The notes beneath the pieces are model-generated. The model worked only from the letters and a program-made list of their open reading frames with translations. It searched no databases and had not been told where the DNA came from. A stretch of 64,000 nucleotides of DNA from Nocardia sp. SYP-A9097 (lineage in GTDB: Bacteria; Actinomycetota; Actinomycetes; Mycobacteriales; Mycobacteriaceae): the NCBI RefSeq assembly GCF_009649815.1, contig NZ_WJIC01000004.1, positions 62,001 to 126,000 on the forward strand. Reading direction: 5' to 3'. Shown here one piece after another: positions 44,685-54,436 of this stretch (the first letter of the stretch is position 1; every line of letters starts with the position of its first letter). Position numbers and translations under genes: made by a program.

Positions 44685-45287
44685 TCAGTCCTCGGGTTCG
44701 TTCTCCAGGGTCTGCCGTACGGCCTCGACCAGGTTTGGGGCGAGGTTGGGGGCGGTGCGGAGTTCGAGGTCGCCGAAGGGGTCTTCCTCGTGTTCGGCGG
44801 GGCGGACCTGGAGCAGTGACAGTGAGGTGCCGTCGCGGAGGACGCCTACGAAGAGGCGGGCGTCGCGGCGTTCGGGGTGTGCGACGGCGGCTTGGCGGGC
44901 GGCCGAGTCGGCGGCGTCGGGATCGGCGAGCAACGGTTCGATGGCGTCGTCGAGGGTTTGTTCGGCGTCGGGAGGCAGTACGACGATCTGCTGCACCAGG
45001 ACGCAGCCTTCGACGGCGAGCGGCCAGCTGGTGGTGGCCAGGAATTCGTCGAGTGCGCGCGGGTGGTCACCGTTGATGTCTTCCGGGAACGGTTCCTGCG
45101 CAATGGGAGTCAGGGCGTCTTTTTCGTCGACTTGATCCAGCAGCGAAGGTTCGGCAGCCACCAGGTCCACGGTCGGTACCAGGGCGAACATCTGCGGCGG
45201 GCGGTCCCAGCCTTCGCCGTCGGCATACTCGGCGACTTCGCGGATGCACCGGTACAGGGCGGATGCGGCCCACTGCTCAGGGTTCAC
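44685..45287 (-). CDS. PPA1309-like protein of unknown function
   Basis: 200 residues beginning with a GTG (VNPEQWAASALYRCI) after GAGGATT. Typical stretches: WDRPPQMFALVPTVDLVAAE, LAVEGCVLVQQIVVLPPDAE, ARLFVGVLRDGTSLSLLQVR. It is soluble, acidic, with no signal or transmembrane segment. I recognise it as the actinobacterial family usually found beside UPF0182 genes; no biochemical role is known to me. The long open frame upstream to 45572 overlaps the divergent UPF0182 start and is not used. GTG 45290 is an alternative start. Confidence 0.78.
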   Translation of the reverse strand: MNPEQWAASALYRCIREVAEYADGEGWDRPPQMFALVPTVDLVAAEPSLLDQVDEKDALTPIAQEPFPEDINGDHPRALDEFLATTSWPLAVEGCVLVQQIVVLPPDAEQTLDDAIEPLLADPDAADSAARQAAVAHPERRDARLFVGVLRDGTSLSLLQVRPAEHEEDPFGDLELRTAPNLAPNLVEAVRQTLENEPED

Positions 45288-45462
45288 CACACAATCCTCG
45301 CATCGAGATGTCGGAGTCTCGAGTCCGGGTGTTGGGCCGGATCGCGGGCGATTTACGTAGAGTGGGGCGCGAACGGTCCCCTGGGACCAACTCGCATCAT
45401 CGGACTGCGGTGCACCGCCCGGTTTTCCCGGCGGGCCTGCCGGACCCTGGGAGAGTGGCATC

Positions 45463-48447
45463 GTGGGCATGCGCCCCCCGACTGGCTTACCTTCGCTGTC
45501 ACGTCGCAGTCGAGTGCTGCTGGTAACAGCACTGGTACTGGCGGCACTGTTATTGGTCGGGCCGCGGCTCACCGACGCTTATACGAACTGGTTGTGGTTC
45601 GGCGAGGTCGGTTTCCGCGGTGTCTACCACCGGGTGCTGTTGACCCGGTTCCTACTCTTCCTCGTGGTGGCGGTGGTGGTCGGCGCGATCATCTGGCTGT
45701 CGCTGCTACTGGCGTACCGCTCCCGGCCGGTGTTCGTACCGGTGTCGGGACCGGGTGATCCGATCGCGCGCTACCGCACCACCGTCATGAGTCGACTGCG
45801 CTTGTTCGGCATCGGGATTCCGCTGCTGATCGGTCTGCTGTCGGGTCTGGTGGCGCAGTCCAGCTGGGCGACGGTGCAGCTGTTCCTGCACGGCGGTTCG
45901 TTCGGGGCGAAGGATCCGCAGTTCCATCTGGACATCGGCTTCTACACCTTCGATCTGCCGTTCTATCGCATGGTGTTGAACTGGTTGTTCGTCGCCGTGG
46001 TGATCGCGTTCTTCGCGAATCTGGTGACGCACTACGTCTTCGGTGGTCTGCGCCTCGCGGGTCGCGAGGGCACGCTGAGCACCGCGGCACGTGTGCAGCT
46101 GGCCGTGCTGGCCGGACTCTTCGTGCTGCTCAAGGCGATTGCGTACTGGTTCGACCGGTACGCGCTGCTGTCGAGTACGCGTAAGGAGCCGACCTTCACC
46201 GGTGGTTCGTACACCGATATCAATGCGGTCTTGCCCGCCAAGCTGATCCTGCTGTCCATCGCGGTGATCTGCGCGGTGGCGTTCTTCGCCGGAGTCGTAT
46301 TGCGCGACTTGCGGATTCCGGCCATGGCGGCGGCGCTGCTGGTGCTGTCCTCGGTGCTGGTCGGCGCGGTGTGGCCGCTGCTGGTGGAGCAGTTCTCGGT
46401 GCGCCCGAACGCGGCGACCAAGGAGAGCGCGTATATCCAGCGCAATATCGAGGCCACGCGTGATGCGTACGGGCTCACGCCGGACAAGGTCGAATACACC
46501 AATTACAAGGGTGAGGCCACCAAGGATCCGATCACGGTCCCGGCCGATCAATCCACCGTCAAGAACATTCGCCTGCTCGATCCGAATCTGTTGACGCAGA
46601 CGTTCATTCAGCGCAATCAGCAGCTGCAGAACTTCTACGGCTTCCCGGATCCGCTGGATATCGATCGCTACAACATCAATGGTGAAGTCAGCGATTACAT
46701 TGTGGCCGCGCGAGAGTTGCAGCCGCAGAACCTCTCCGGCAACCAGACGGACTGGATCAACAAGCACACCGTGTACACGCACGGCAATGGTTTCGTCGCC
46801 TCCCCGGCGAATCGGGTGAACCAGGCTCCGCCGAAGGACACCCAGGCGGCGCAGGCGGCGGCGGGCAGTGACTCCGGCGGCGGCTACGGCTATCCGGTGT
46901 TCACCGTTGGCGATCAGTCCACGGTGAGTGACCTGTTCACGCCGAAGGACAAGGAAGCCATCAAGCTGGATCAGCCGCGCATCTACTACGGCGAGCTGAT
47001 CTCCAAGGGCGATGCCGATTACGCGATCGTCGGCGGCAACAACCAGGCCCCGCGCGAATACGACACTCCCACAGATCAATACACCTACACGGGTGCGGGC
47101 GGCGTCTCGATCGGCAACTGGTTCAACCGGTTTGCGTTCGCGGCCAAGTACGCCGAGCGGAACATTCTGTTCTCGGGTGCGATCGGTTCGGATTCGAAGA
47201 TCATCTTCAACCGCAATCCGCGTGATCGTGTCACCCAGGTCGCGCCGTGGCTGACCGCCGACGGTGATGTGTACCCGGCCGTGGTGGACGGTCGCATGCA
47301 GTGGATCGTCGACGCGTACACCACGCTCGACAACTACCCGTACGCCCAGCGCACCTCCCTCGACGGCGTGGTCGAGGACAGCATCGACCAGACCACCGGC
47401 CGACTGCTGCCGCGTAAGGAGGTCTCGTACATCCGCAACTCGGTGAAGGCCACCGTCGACGCGTACGACGGCACCGTCACCCTGTACGAGGTGGACAAGA
47501 CCGATCCGGTGCTCAAGGCGTGGAGCGGAGTGTTCCCGAACGCGGTCAAGCCGGAGAGCGCCATCAGCCCGGATCTGCGCGCACACTTCCGGTATCCGGA
47601 GGACCTGTTCAAGGTGCAGCGCGAAATGCTGGCGAAGTACCACGTGGACGATCCGCGAGAGTTCTTCACCAACAACGCCTTCTGGTCGGTGCCGAACGAT
47701 CCGACGCAGGAGGGCGCGGCCAGCGGTATGCATCAGCCGCCGTACTACGTACTGGTCGGTGATCCGAAGACGGGCAAGGCGACGTTCAACCTGACCAGCG
47801 TTATGGTCGGGTACAAGCGACAATTCCTGTCCGCCTACATCCAGGCGCACTCGGATCCCGAGAACTACGGCAAGATAACCGTTTTGAAGTTGCCACCGGA
47901 TTCACAGACACCGGGTCCGGGTCAGACACAGACGTCCATGACGACCAATGATCAAGTGTCGAGGGACCGGAACCTGCTGACCGGCGGCAATGTCAACAAG
48001 ATCAAATACGGCAATCTGCTGACGCTCCCGGTCGGTGAGGGCGGCATCCTCTATGTCGAACCCTGGTATCTGGAACGCAATGCCGGTGGTCCGAACACGC
48101 CGTCCTTCCCGCAGCTGGTGAAGGTCCTGGCCAGCTACCGCGACAAGGTCGGCTACGGCTCCACGGTCAAGGAGGCCCTCGAACAGGTCCTTCCCGGCAC
48201 CGGCAGCGCCGCCACCGACCAACCGAATCAGGGCACCGCTCCGCCTAACAACCAGGGCACAGCACCGCCCAATAACCAGGGCACGGTGACCCCGCCCGCA
48301 ACGGGCAAGGACGCCGCCGTCAAACAACTCGACGACGCCCTCAAGGCGGTCCAGGACGCCCAGAAGTCCGGCGACCTGGGCCAACTGGGCAAGGCCCTCG
48401 AGCAACTGCAGAACGCGGTGAACAACTACGAAAAGGCCGGTGGCTGA
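45463..48447 (+). CDS. UPF0182 large membrane protein
   Basis: 994 residues. Seven or so transmembrane helices fill the first ~300 residues (for example VLLVTALVLAALLLVGPRL, FLLFLVVAVVVGAIIWLSLL). A large extracytoplasmic domain follows, then a Pro/Asn/Gln-rich linker with the tandem repeat NQGTAPPN and a C-terminal coiled-coil-like helix (LDDALKAVQDAQKSG). Corresponds to Rv3193c, a conserved actinobacterial membrane protein with no settled function. GTG start 45463 after GGGAGAGTGG. Ends at a strong terminator shared with rpf. Confidence 0.92.
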   Translation: MGMRPPTGLPSLSRRSRVLLVTALVLAALLLVGPRLTDAYTNWLWFGEVGFRGVYHRVLLTRFLLFLVVAVVVGAIIWLSLLLAYRSRPVFVPVSGPGDPIARYRTTVMSRLRLFGIGIPLLIGLLSGLVAQSSWATVQLFLHGGSFGAKDPQFHLDIGFYTFDLPFYRMVLNWLFVAVVIAFFANLVTHYVFGGLRLAGREGTLSTAARVQLAVLAGLFVLLKAIAYWFDRYALLSSTRKEPTFTGGSYTDINAVLPAKLILLSIAVICAVAFFAGVVLRDLRIPAMAAALLVLSSVLVGAVWPLLVEQFSVRPNAATKESAYIQRNIEATRDAYGLTPDKVEYTNYKGEATKDPITVPADQSTVKNIRLLDPNLLTQTFIQRNQQLQNFYGFPDPLDIDRYNINGEVSDYIVAARELQPQNLSGNQTDWINKHTVYTHGNGFVASPANRVNQAPPKDTQAAQAAAGSDSGGGYGYPVFTVGDQSTVSDLFTPKDKEAIKLDQPRIYYGELISKGDADYAIVGGNNQAPREYDTPTDQYTYTGAGGVSIGNWFNRFAFAAKYAERNILFSGAIGSDSKIIFNRNPRDRVTQVAPWLTADGDVYPAVVDGRMQWIVDAYTTLDNYPYAQRTSLDGVVEDSIDQTTGRLLPRKEVSYIRNSVKATVDAYDGTVTLYEVDKTDPVLKAWSGVFPNAVKPESAISPDLRAHFRYPEDLFKVQREMLAKYHVDDPREFFTNNAFWSVPNDPTQEGAASGMHQPPYYVLVGDPKTGKATFNLTSVMVGYKRQFLSAYIQAHSDPENYGKITVLKLPPDSQTPGPGQTQTSMTTNDQVSRDRNLLTGGNVNKIKYGNLLTLPVGEGGILYVEPWYLERNAGGPNTPSFPQLVKVLASYRDKVGYGSTVKEALEQVLPGTGSAATDQPNQGTAPPNNQGTAPPNNQGTVTPPATGKDAAVKQLDDALKAVQDAQKSGDLGQLGKALEQLQNAVNNYEKAGG

Positions 48448-48520
48448 TACCGGTTGAACACCGAGGGCGCGCCGCTCGTCGAAATCGACAGCGGCGCTTC
48501 TTCTTTCGTCCAGCGACAAT

Positions 48521-48558
48521 AAAAGGCGCTGCCGTCCACGTTGACGGCAGCGCCTTTC
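48521..48558. terminator. Bidirectional terminator between UPF0182 and rpf
   Basis: AAAGGCGCTGCCGTC (48522-48536) pairs perfectly with GACGGCAGCGCCTTT (48543-48557) around a 6-base loop, with A/T runs on both outer sides. It serves the plus-strand UPF0182 gene and the minus-strand rpf gene, whose stop is 35 bp away. Confidence 0.92.
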
Positions 48559-48592
48559 GCTACTTCCGGTATGAGGAAGGAGTGTGTGGGGG

Positions 48593-49655
<1,063 letters not shown>

Positions 49656-49729
49656 CGCGGGGTGGAGCAGCTCGGTAGCTCGCTGGGCTCATAACCCAGA
49701 GGTCGCAGGTTCAAATCCTGTCCCCGCTA
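49656..49729 (+). tRNA. Initiator tRNA-Met (CAT)
   Basis: A full cloverleaf is readable. Acceptor CGCGGGG pairs with CCCCGC from position 2 on, leaving the 1-72 mismatch typical of initiators. D-arm GAGCAGCTCGGTAGCTC. Anticodon arm CTGGGCTCATAACCCAG with the three G-C pairs that mark initiator tRNA and anticodon CAT. T-arm GCAGGTTCAAATCCTGT. No complete CCA is encoded. It is immediately followed by a 36-bp palindrome terminator. The 3' half is repeated at 53983 and 62916, so it is an integration target. Confidence 0.97.
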
Positions 49730-49731
49730 CT
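49686..49731 (+). repeat. att repeat A: 3' half of tRNA-fMet (intact copy)
   Basis: The 46 bases from GGCTCATAACCCAGAGGTCG to CCCCGCTACT recur at 53983-54027 (one base deleted in the T-stem) and exactly at 62916-62961. Direct repetition of a tRNA 3' end is the normal footprint of tyrosine-integrase elements. Copy A lies within the functional tRNA and is the presumed attL. Confidence 0.88.
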
Positions 49732-49735
49732 AGGT

Positions 49736-49771
49736 AAAACGGCCCGGAACCAGCTGGTTCCGGGCCGTTTT
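49736..49771. terminator. Perfect 36-bp palindromic terminator after tRNA-fMet
   Basis: AAAACGGCCCGGAACCAG is followed directly by its reverse complement, ending GTTTT. It ends the tRNA transcript. Related hairpins follow each of the other two tRNA-end repeats (54031 and 62970), so this hairpin travels with the att unit. Confidence 0.92.
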
Positions 49772-49781
49772 CGCGTTCATA

Positions 49782-49801
49782 TGGCATCACGTTTGGCATC
49801 A
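49782..49801 (+). repeat. Paired TGGCATCA repeats (integrase arm-type sites) right of att A
   Basis: TGGCATCA occurs at 49782-49789 and again 12 bp later at 49794-49801 (within TTTGGCATCA). The same pair with the same 12-bp spacing flanks the other att copies (53839/53851, 62772/62784, and a decayed pair 54087/54099). This fits integrase or excisionase arm binding sites; no protein evidence. Confidence 0.7.
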
Positions 49802-49994
49802 TTAGCCGAACTTAGTTTCAGGGGGTGCGCTGCAGTCCCGGGGGGTTTCGTGGCGTCCCAGCATGTAACTGGCTGCGCGGGCAGTGCCGTCCTCGTCCAT
49901 GCCGGGCAAGACATGTCGGTAGGTCTTCATCGTGAAGACGACGTCAGCGTGCCTAGCGCGTTGGCTGACCACCTTCAGGCAGCCAGACCACTTC
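49802..49994 (-). pseudogene. Tyrosine integrase, C-terminal remnant
   Basis: Minus-strand translation just inside att A reads GCLKVVSQRARHADVVFTMK, then TYRHVLPGMDEDGTARAASY and MLGRHETPRD, ending at TAA (49804-49802). This is the end of the catalytic domain of phage-type tyrosine recombinases: the usual LKVVSQRLGHADV-FTM-TY-HVLPGMD pattern, with the nucleophile Tyr in TYRHVLPG. Note R-A-R-H where L-G-H is normal. Upstream of about 49985 the similarity stops abruptly and the sequence joins a DUF4132 fragment, so the gene has lost its first ~90 percent. Its stop facing the tRNA is the usual orientation for an element integrated there. Confidence 0.82.
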
Positions 49995-50434
49995 TCAGCC
50001 GGGCAGCGTGCGCATGAGCTGAGTGTCGAGACCGCCGTCTCCGTGCAACTTCACCCACCCGAAGGAACGCAGTTCGAGAATCCGCCCCGTGGACATCACC
50101 TCGCCGAGGATCGGCTGCCGCGAATCCGCCTGCGTGACAGCGCCCAGGTACTGCCGCAGTCGCGTCAGATGCTTGGGAGCCTCGGCGAGCGCCGCGACCA
50201 CGTGATACCGGTGTGGAATCTGCAGCTGCCGTTCGATTTCGCGCTGCCACTGCTCGTCGTGCCGGTGCGGGCGGGCGGAATATCGGCCCACCGCTGCTGT
50301 TCGCCGGGCAGCCACGCCAACCGATACGGGCGATGCACCGCCTCGACCTCGATCACCGTGGGTTTCGGTCGCTTGCCCACCCACGGTGGAGACACCAAGA
50401 TCTCCGGTAGGTCCTGCGGCCCGGCCTCGGTCAT
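49995..50434 (-). pseudogene. Truncated and frameshifted DUF4132 paralog
   Basis: From ATG 50434 one frame reads MTEAGPQDLPEILVSPPWVG, then EVEAVHRPYRLAWLPGEQQR and WADIPPARTG, which matches the style of the DUF4132 protein next door (HRPVSLDWLPGEQARW). The homology continues in another frame as EQWQREIERQLQIPHRYHVV and AALAEAPKHLTRLRQYLGAV to a stop at 49995. A frameshift near 50270 therefore breaks it, and the C-terminal ~800 residues expected for the family are missing at the junction with the integrase remnant. It starts 8 bases after the stop of the intact gene, so it was second in an operon. Confidence 0.68.
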
Positions 50435-50442
50435 TGCGTTGC

Positions 50443-53400
50443 TCAACTCAGAATCCCCAGTTCACGAATCAATTCGGACGCGACGATCGGGTCGAGTTCC
50501 CGCAGGGTCGCCCCGTGCACCGTGGCGCGGGTAATGGTCTGCTTCTCGTCCTCGTGGAACCTGCCCAGCCACAGCCCGGGCTCGACGGTGACTTCGGCGT
50601 GGACACGGTCCGCGAGCAAGCGCCACAGGCGGGTCACGACGTTCCCACCGTCTCCCTCCCACTGCCAACCGAGTCGCTTGAGGGCCAGCACCGTTCCCGT
50701 GCGCACACTCCGATCGGTGAGGCGATCCAGCACATCGTCGAAGCCCGGTGAATCAGCCGTCCACCACAGACGATCCAACTGCGGGAAGGGGGCGAGGATT
50801 TCGTAGTCGGCGAACAGCCCCGCCCACTCCGCTACCGACTCGCCCAGATGGACGGGATGCGCGATACCGACGAGCGCGTCATCGGCCAATTCCATGGCCT
50901 CGTCGTCGATGTCGGCGCGACTGCCGTCCTCGGCGATCCGGAACGACCCGGTGACCGCGCCCGACTCGTCGAACACCACCCAGACAAGGCTGCGGGCCAG
51001 GTGCTGCAGCACTGGATGGTCGATGAACAACCGCTGCTGTTCCGCGCCGGACCAGCGTCGCCCCGACAGCATGGCAAGCTCGAGCCGCTTGGTCTGCGTC
51101 GCCGCTGTCGATTTCAAGATCTCCTTGAAGGCGGTGTGGGCCTGGTAGGCCGAGACGGCCTTGTCCTGATCGTCTTTGGCCGTCGGCCGGGGCAGCACCT
51201 TACGGGTGCCCGCTGCGCTCCACCCGCCGTGGCTGTCAGGCACGGCGTCGAAGACGAGTGGACTCAGCCGCTGATCGATCCGGACCAGGAACGCGCGGGT
51301 GCCGTAATCGATGACCAGCGAGCCGGTTTCGCCCAGCCCGAAGTCCGGCACCAGGCGGTCGGCGAATTGCTCATCGGTGAAGCCGCGCGCATCCGCGATC
51401 TGACGGACGGCCACGGATGCGTGCTTCTTGAACGCCTTGGCCTTGGCCTGCTGCGAGATCCGGCGCAGCACCGTGAGTGAGGCGTCGCTGTCGATGGCGA
51501 CCAGCACCCGCAGCGCGGCCTCGGCGGGCGAACCCGCGCTGTAATACCAGGACCGGATGATCGGTTCCAGCCGCCAGGCGGTCTCGTCGTCACCGAACAG
51601 CGCCAGCGCTCGCATCACCCAGATGCCACCGTCGGCCATCCCGGAGAACATCCACGCCTCGAACAGTCCCCAGGCGAAGTCCCGCAGCGAGTCCGGTTCG
51701 GTGAGCGCCGCGAGTTGCGCGATGCTCGGGTGTTTGCCGTGGGATTCGACCACCGCGAGCATGGTGACCAGCGTGTGCACGGCCGCATCGGGTACCGCGA
51801 GGCCGCTGTCCCGCAACACGATCGGTGGCAGACCCGCGAGCAGTAGCCAATCCGGCGGTGCGGGAATGTCTTTCGGCGGAGTCCAGCTGTCCGCGATCGT
51901 GGTCACGGTCCCGAACGCATCAGGCGCCAGCACCATCGCCGTCGCCAGCAGCGTGTCGCGGTGTCGATCGGCCAACGTACGTACTGCCTTGTCGGCGGCG
52001 GTCCGGGACTTGCCGGGTACGTCGAGGATCGCAGCGATGAGATCCGGTGCGGCCGTGACGATATGCCGATCGAACCAGCGAAGAGCGGTGAGGCGGTGTT
52101 TCTTCCCATTGAGCCACCCGATCATCAAGGTGGTCACCTGAGTTCCGGTGAACGGCATCAGGATCGTCGGGTCGATATCGCCTACCTTCGGCCCGAACGT
52201 CAGCAGGAAATCCGCCGCATCCGCACTGCCGACCCGGCTGACCGACCGCCGCTGATCATGGTGCGCGGCCCAACGCGCCTGTTCGCCGGGCAGCCAGTCC
52301 AGCGAGACCGGCCGGTGTTCGAACGTGGACCCGACAGCCGGGCGGGCTCGGGCAACCCGGGTGACTCGCTGCTCGTGCAGTGGCGTCCGCAGCGGTTCCG
52401 GGAGCGTGTCGAGATTCGCCCACGCACGCGGCGGCACCGGAATTCCGAATTCGGCGGCGAGTTCCGGGCGGGTGCGGGCGTAGCGGTCGCGCAGCTCGCG
52501 CACTACGGTTGCCGGTTGTTCCTGCCCGGCCAGCACTCTCATCGCGCGTCGCGGGTAAAGCGCCATCGCCGTGAGTATTTGAGCCGAGATGCTGGGTGGG
52601 TTCACATGGGACAGCAGGAAGGAGAACGCCTCGTCGGAGGGGAGATGCGCCAGCATGTCGGCAAACCCCCGGTCCCAGCCGTGCCGAGCATCGCGGATGA
52701 GCTGATCCAGCAGGGTGGCCGCGTCGGCCCCCAGTCGAGCGACGCCCTCGGAGAGGGCACGCCCCCACGTCGGCCGGCCGGCCTTCTCGACCAGTTCGTC
52801 GAGTTGCTCGCGGGTGGTGATCGACATCAGCAGCAGCTGATACGCGTTATTGATCGGGCGCGCCGGGCGCGTCGCGTCGCGGATGTCCGCATCGACCCAC
52901 TGCTGCTCGGTGGGTGCGAGTATCGAGGTCGCGATCCGCGCGACCGGGTGCGCGTCCGGACCGCGCAGTTCACCGAGCCGGGCCACCACCGCGCGGTAGG
53001 TGTCCTCGGGGAGCATCGAGAGATGCAGCCGCATCCGGTACAGGATCGGCGTGTACATCGAACCGCTGATGTCGTCGGGACGCCGCGGGTACGGGCCGTA
53101 GACCTCCGTTTCCGGGTGACGCGTCCAACTCGAATCGGCCAACAGCACAGTGGCTTCGGCCGCGAACACCGGGCCGTAGGTGTGGACCCAGCTGGATGCG
53201 ACGGCGGCGTCACTGTTGGACGAGCTATGACCCTTCGCCAAGACCTGCACGAGCACAGCCGCACCGAGTGGGGTCGCCGAGGCAGGGGATTCCAGTGCCG
53301 CCAGACCGCTCGCCCCGAGCGCCGTATCCCCGGCGGCATCGCATGCCTGACGAATCTCGGAGTGCCGCTCGTCCACCTGTGCCGCGAGCCAGGCCGCCGA

Positions 53401-53544
53401 CTCCGAGCAGTACGCGGCCCACCTCGCCGCCAACTCGGGATCCAGCGGCGTCACCGGTCCGCACGCCCGGCCGCGCGCAACGGGCCAATCCGCGGGCACC
53501 TGCCAGACATCCTCATCGAAATCGATGGGCATCGCGTGAGTCAT
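50443..53544 (-). CDS. DUF4132 (MolR-like) protein, 1033 residues
   Basis: Large soluble protein with many short HEAT-like helical repeats in its first ~750 residues and a C-terminal DUF4132 domain: LARSLVWVVFDESGAVTGSF, RIAEDGSRADIDDEAMELAD, VGIAHPVHLGE, FADYEILAPFPQLDRLWW and KRLGWQWEGDGGNVVTRLWR. Function is unknown; some relatives carry WGR domains. Start ATG 53544 after GGGAGAG; the frame continues upstream to 53583. It is the only intact gene between the first two tRNA-end repeats, so it is the cargo of that element. A broken paralog follows it. Confidence 0.85.
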   Translation of the reverse strand: MTHAMPIDFDEDVWQVPADWPVARGRACGPVTPLDPELAARWAAYCSESAAWLAAQVDERHSEIRQACDAAGDTALGASGLAALESPASATPLGAAVLVQVLAKGHSSSNSDAAVASSWVHTYGPVFAAEATVLLADSSWTRHPETEVYGPYPRRPDDISGSMYTPILYRMRLHLSMLPEDTYRAVVARLGELRGPDAHPVARIATSILAPTEQQWVDADIRDATRPARPINNAYQLLLMSITTREQLDELVEKAGRPTWGRALSEGVARLGADAATLLDQLIRDARHGWDRGFADMLAHLPSDEAFSFLLSHVNPPSISAQILTAMALYPRRAMRVLAGQEQPATVVRELRDRYARTRPELAAEFGIPVPPRAWANLDTLPEPLRTPLHEQRVTRVARARPAVGSTFEHRPVSLDWLPGEQARWAAHHDQRRSVSRVGSADAADFLLTFGPKVGDIDPTILMPFTGTQVTTLMIGWLNGKKHRLTALRWFDRHIVTAAPDLIAAILDVPGKSRTAADKAVRTLADRHRDTLLATAMVLAPDAFGTVTTIADSWTPPKDIPAPPDWLLLAGLPPIVLRDSGLAVPDAAVHTLVTMLAVVESHGKHPSIAQLAALTEPDSLRDFAWGLFEAWMFSGMADGGIWVMRALALFGDDETAWRLEPIIRSWYYSAGSPAEAALRVLVAIDSDASLTVLRRISQQAKAKAFKKHASVAVRQIADARGFTDEQFADRLVPDFGLGETGSLVIDYGTRAFLVRIDQRLSPLVFDAVPDSHGGWSAAGTRKVLPRPTAKDDQDKAVSAYQAHTAFKEILKSTAATQTKRLELAMLSGRRWSGAEQQRLFIDHPVLQHLARSLVWVVFDESGAVTGSFRIAEDGSRADIDDEAMELADDALVGIAHPVHLGESVAEWAGLFADYEILAPFPQLDRLWWTADSPGFDDVLDRLTDRSVRTGTVLALKRLGWQWEGDGGNVVTRLWRLLADRVHAEVTVEPGLWLGRFHEDEKQTITRATVHGATLRELDPIVASELIRELGILS

Positions 53545-53838
53545 GCTCTCTCCCAAAAATATTGCGTCCCACTCGCGCAACAATCTAGGAGGCCACTACG
53601 ACAAATTCGCGCCAAGCCGAACGCCACGATCACTCCGCCCTGAGCTCCACGGTGGTGATGAACTCGTGACCAGCAGGGGTACAGGGACGTGACGCGGGTT
53701 CTGTGCGGTGTGGCTGGGCTGTACAGCCACGAACGGTGGCGACAGCGGATCCCCTTGTCGCAGTGGTCGTTTCCAGTGCGGATTCGCGAAGTCGGAGACG
53801 CTGTCGTCGCTGTGGATCGCTGGGTCAACGCCAGGATC
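53545..53838. other. Gene-free right flank of the first element
   Basis: About 290 bp upstream of the DUF4132 gene. It should contain that gene's promoter. I see only the short palindrome GGCTGTACAGCC near 53718-53729. Open frames here are short and show no protein-like sequence. Confidence 0.4.
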
Positions 53839-53858
53839 TGGCATCGAATTTGGCATCA
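53839..53858 (+). repeat. Paired arm-type repeats left of att B
   Basis: TGGCATCG (53839-53846) and TGGCATCA (53851-53858) are 12 bp apart, as at att A and C. The following ~125 bp up to att B align loosely with the 62784-62915 sequence left of att C (shared GGCATCACGACAG, GGACATCG, GGGACGG, CGTTGGCTCATAACC), so both are right ends of related elements. Confidence 0.7.
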
Positions 53859-53982
53859 CGACAGCATGGGAACCATCAGACGCGGTGGGGCTGGGCGGAC
53901 ATCGGGGACGTCAGAAATTCCGTCGACCTGCACTAACGGGATGCTGTGGCATGTGATCGCAGATGCGGGACGGTGCCTCGTT

Positions 53983-54027
53983 GGCTCATAACCCAGAGGT
54001 CGCGGTTCAAATCCTGTCCCCGCTACT
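53983..54027 (+). repeat. att repeat B: tRNA-fMet 3' half, one base deleted
   Basis: Copies GGCTCATAACCCAGAGGTCG then CGGTTCAAATCCTGTCCCCG and CTACT; an A is missing in the T-stem relative to copies A and C (GTCGCGGTTC versus GTCGCAGGTTC). No 5' half of a tRNA precedes it, so it is not a functional tRNA. It marks the junction of two tandem elements. Confidence 0.88.
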
Positions 54028-54030
54028 TAC

Positions 54031-54068
54031 GAGGGCGGTCCTGACCAGTTGGTTTCAGGACCGCCCTC
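54031..54068. terminator. Hairpin following att repeat B
   Basis: GAGGGCGGTCCTGA (54031-54044) pairs perfectly with TCAGGACCGCCCTC (54055-54068); the loop contains CCAGTTGG. It occupies the same place as the tRNA terminator after copy A but has a different stem sequence, with the loop CCAG/TTGG kept. Confidence 0.82.
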
Positions 54069-54086
54069 AACCTTTATCGAGGTTCG

Positions 54087-54106
54087 TGGCAACGGATTTG
54101 GCATCA
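54087..54106 (+). repeat. Decayed paired arm-type repeats right of att B
   Basis: TGGCAACG (54087-54094) and TGGCATCA (54099-54106, within TTTGGCATCA) are 12 bp apart, matching the pair right of att A in position. The 330 bp that follow (to 54436) show no gene or integrase similarity that I can recognise on either strand. Confidence 0.6.
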
Positions 54107-54436
54107 TCCCGATTCGGCTGTGTCGATGGTCGCCCTTGGGCCGGTGAAATGTATCGCTACCAGCTGATATCGAGCGGAACGCAGCGGAACGGGTGGGACT
54201 GCGATCGCTGGGTTACCAGCCCATTGGTCCTAGACGGTTGGCCAGGTTGAGTTTCGTTGACGTCCATGATTTTTCGGGTCTGGGCGGCTTCCCCCGCTGT
54301 CCCGTAAGGTCGGCGTGGTCAATGGTGCTGCGACTGATCTACGGGCACTGCTGCGGCCTTCGGCGTCCCACTCCCTGTCGAAGCCCGCTACCTAGGCTGA
54401 ATCGCCTCGGCTTCGGAGCGAGTCCCCAATGATCTG

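Noticed and set aside
44545..45135. A plus-strand frame with a long Leu/Phe-rich hydrophobic start
   Set aside because: It translates the A-free T-rich tract of the second palindromic structure and then runs antisense through the PPA1309-like gene.
53983..54027. A second tRNA gene at the att B repeat
   Set aside because: Only the 3' half is present, it has a T-stem deletion, and no D-arm or 5' acceptor precedes it. The same holds for 62916-62961 apart from the deletion.
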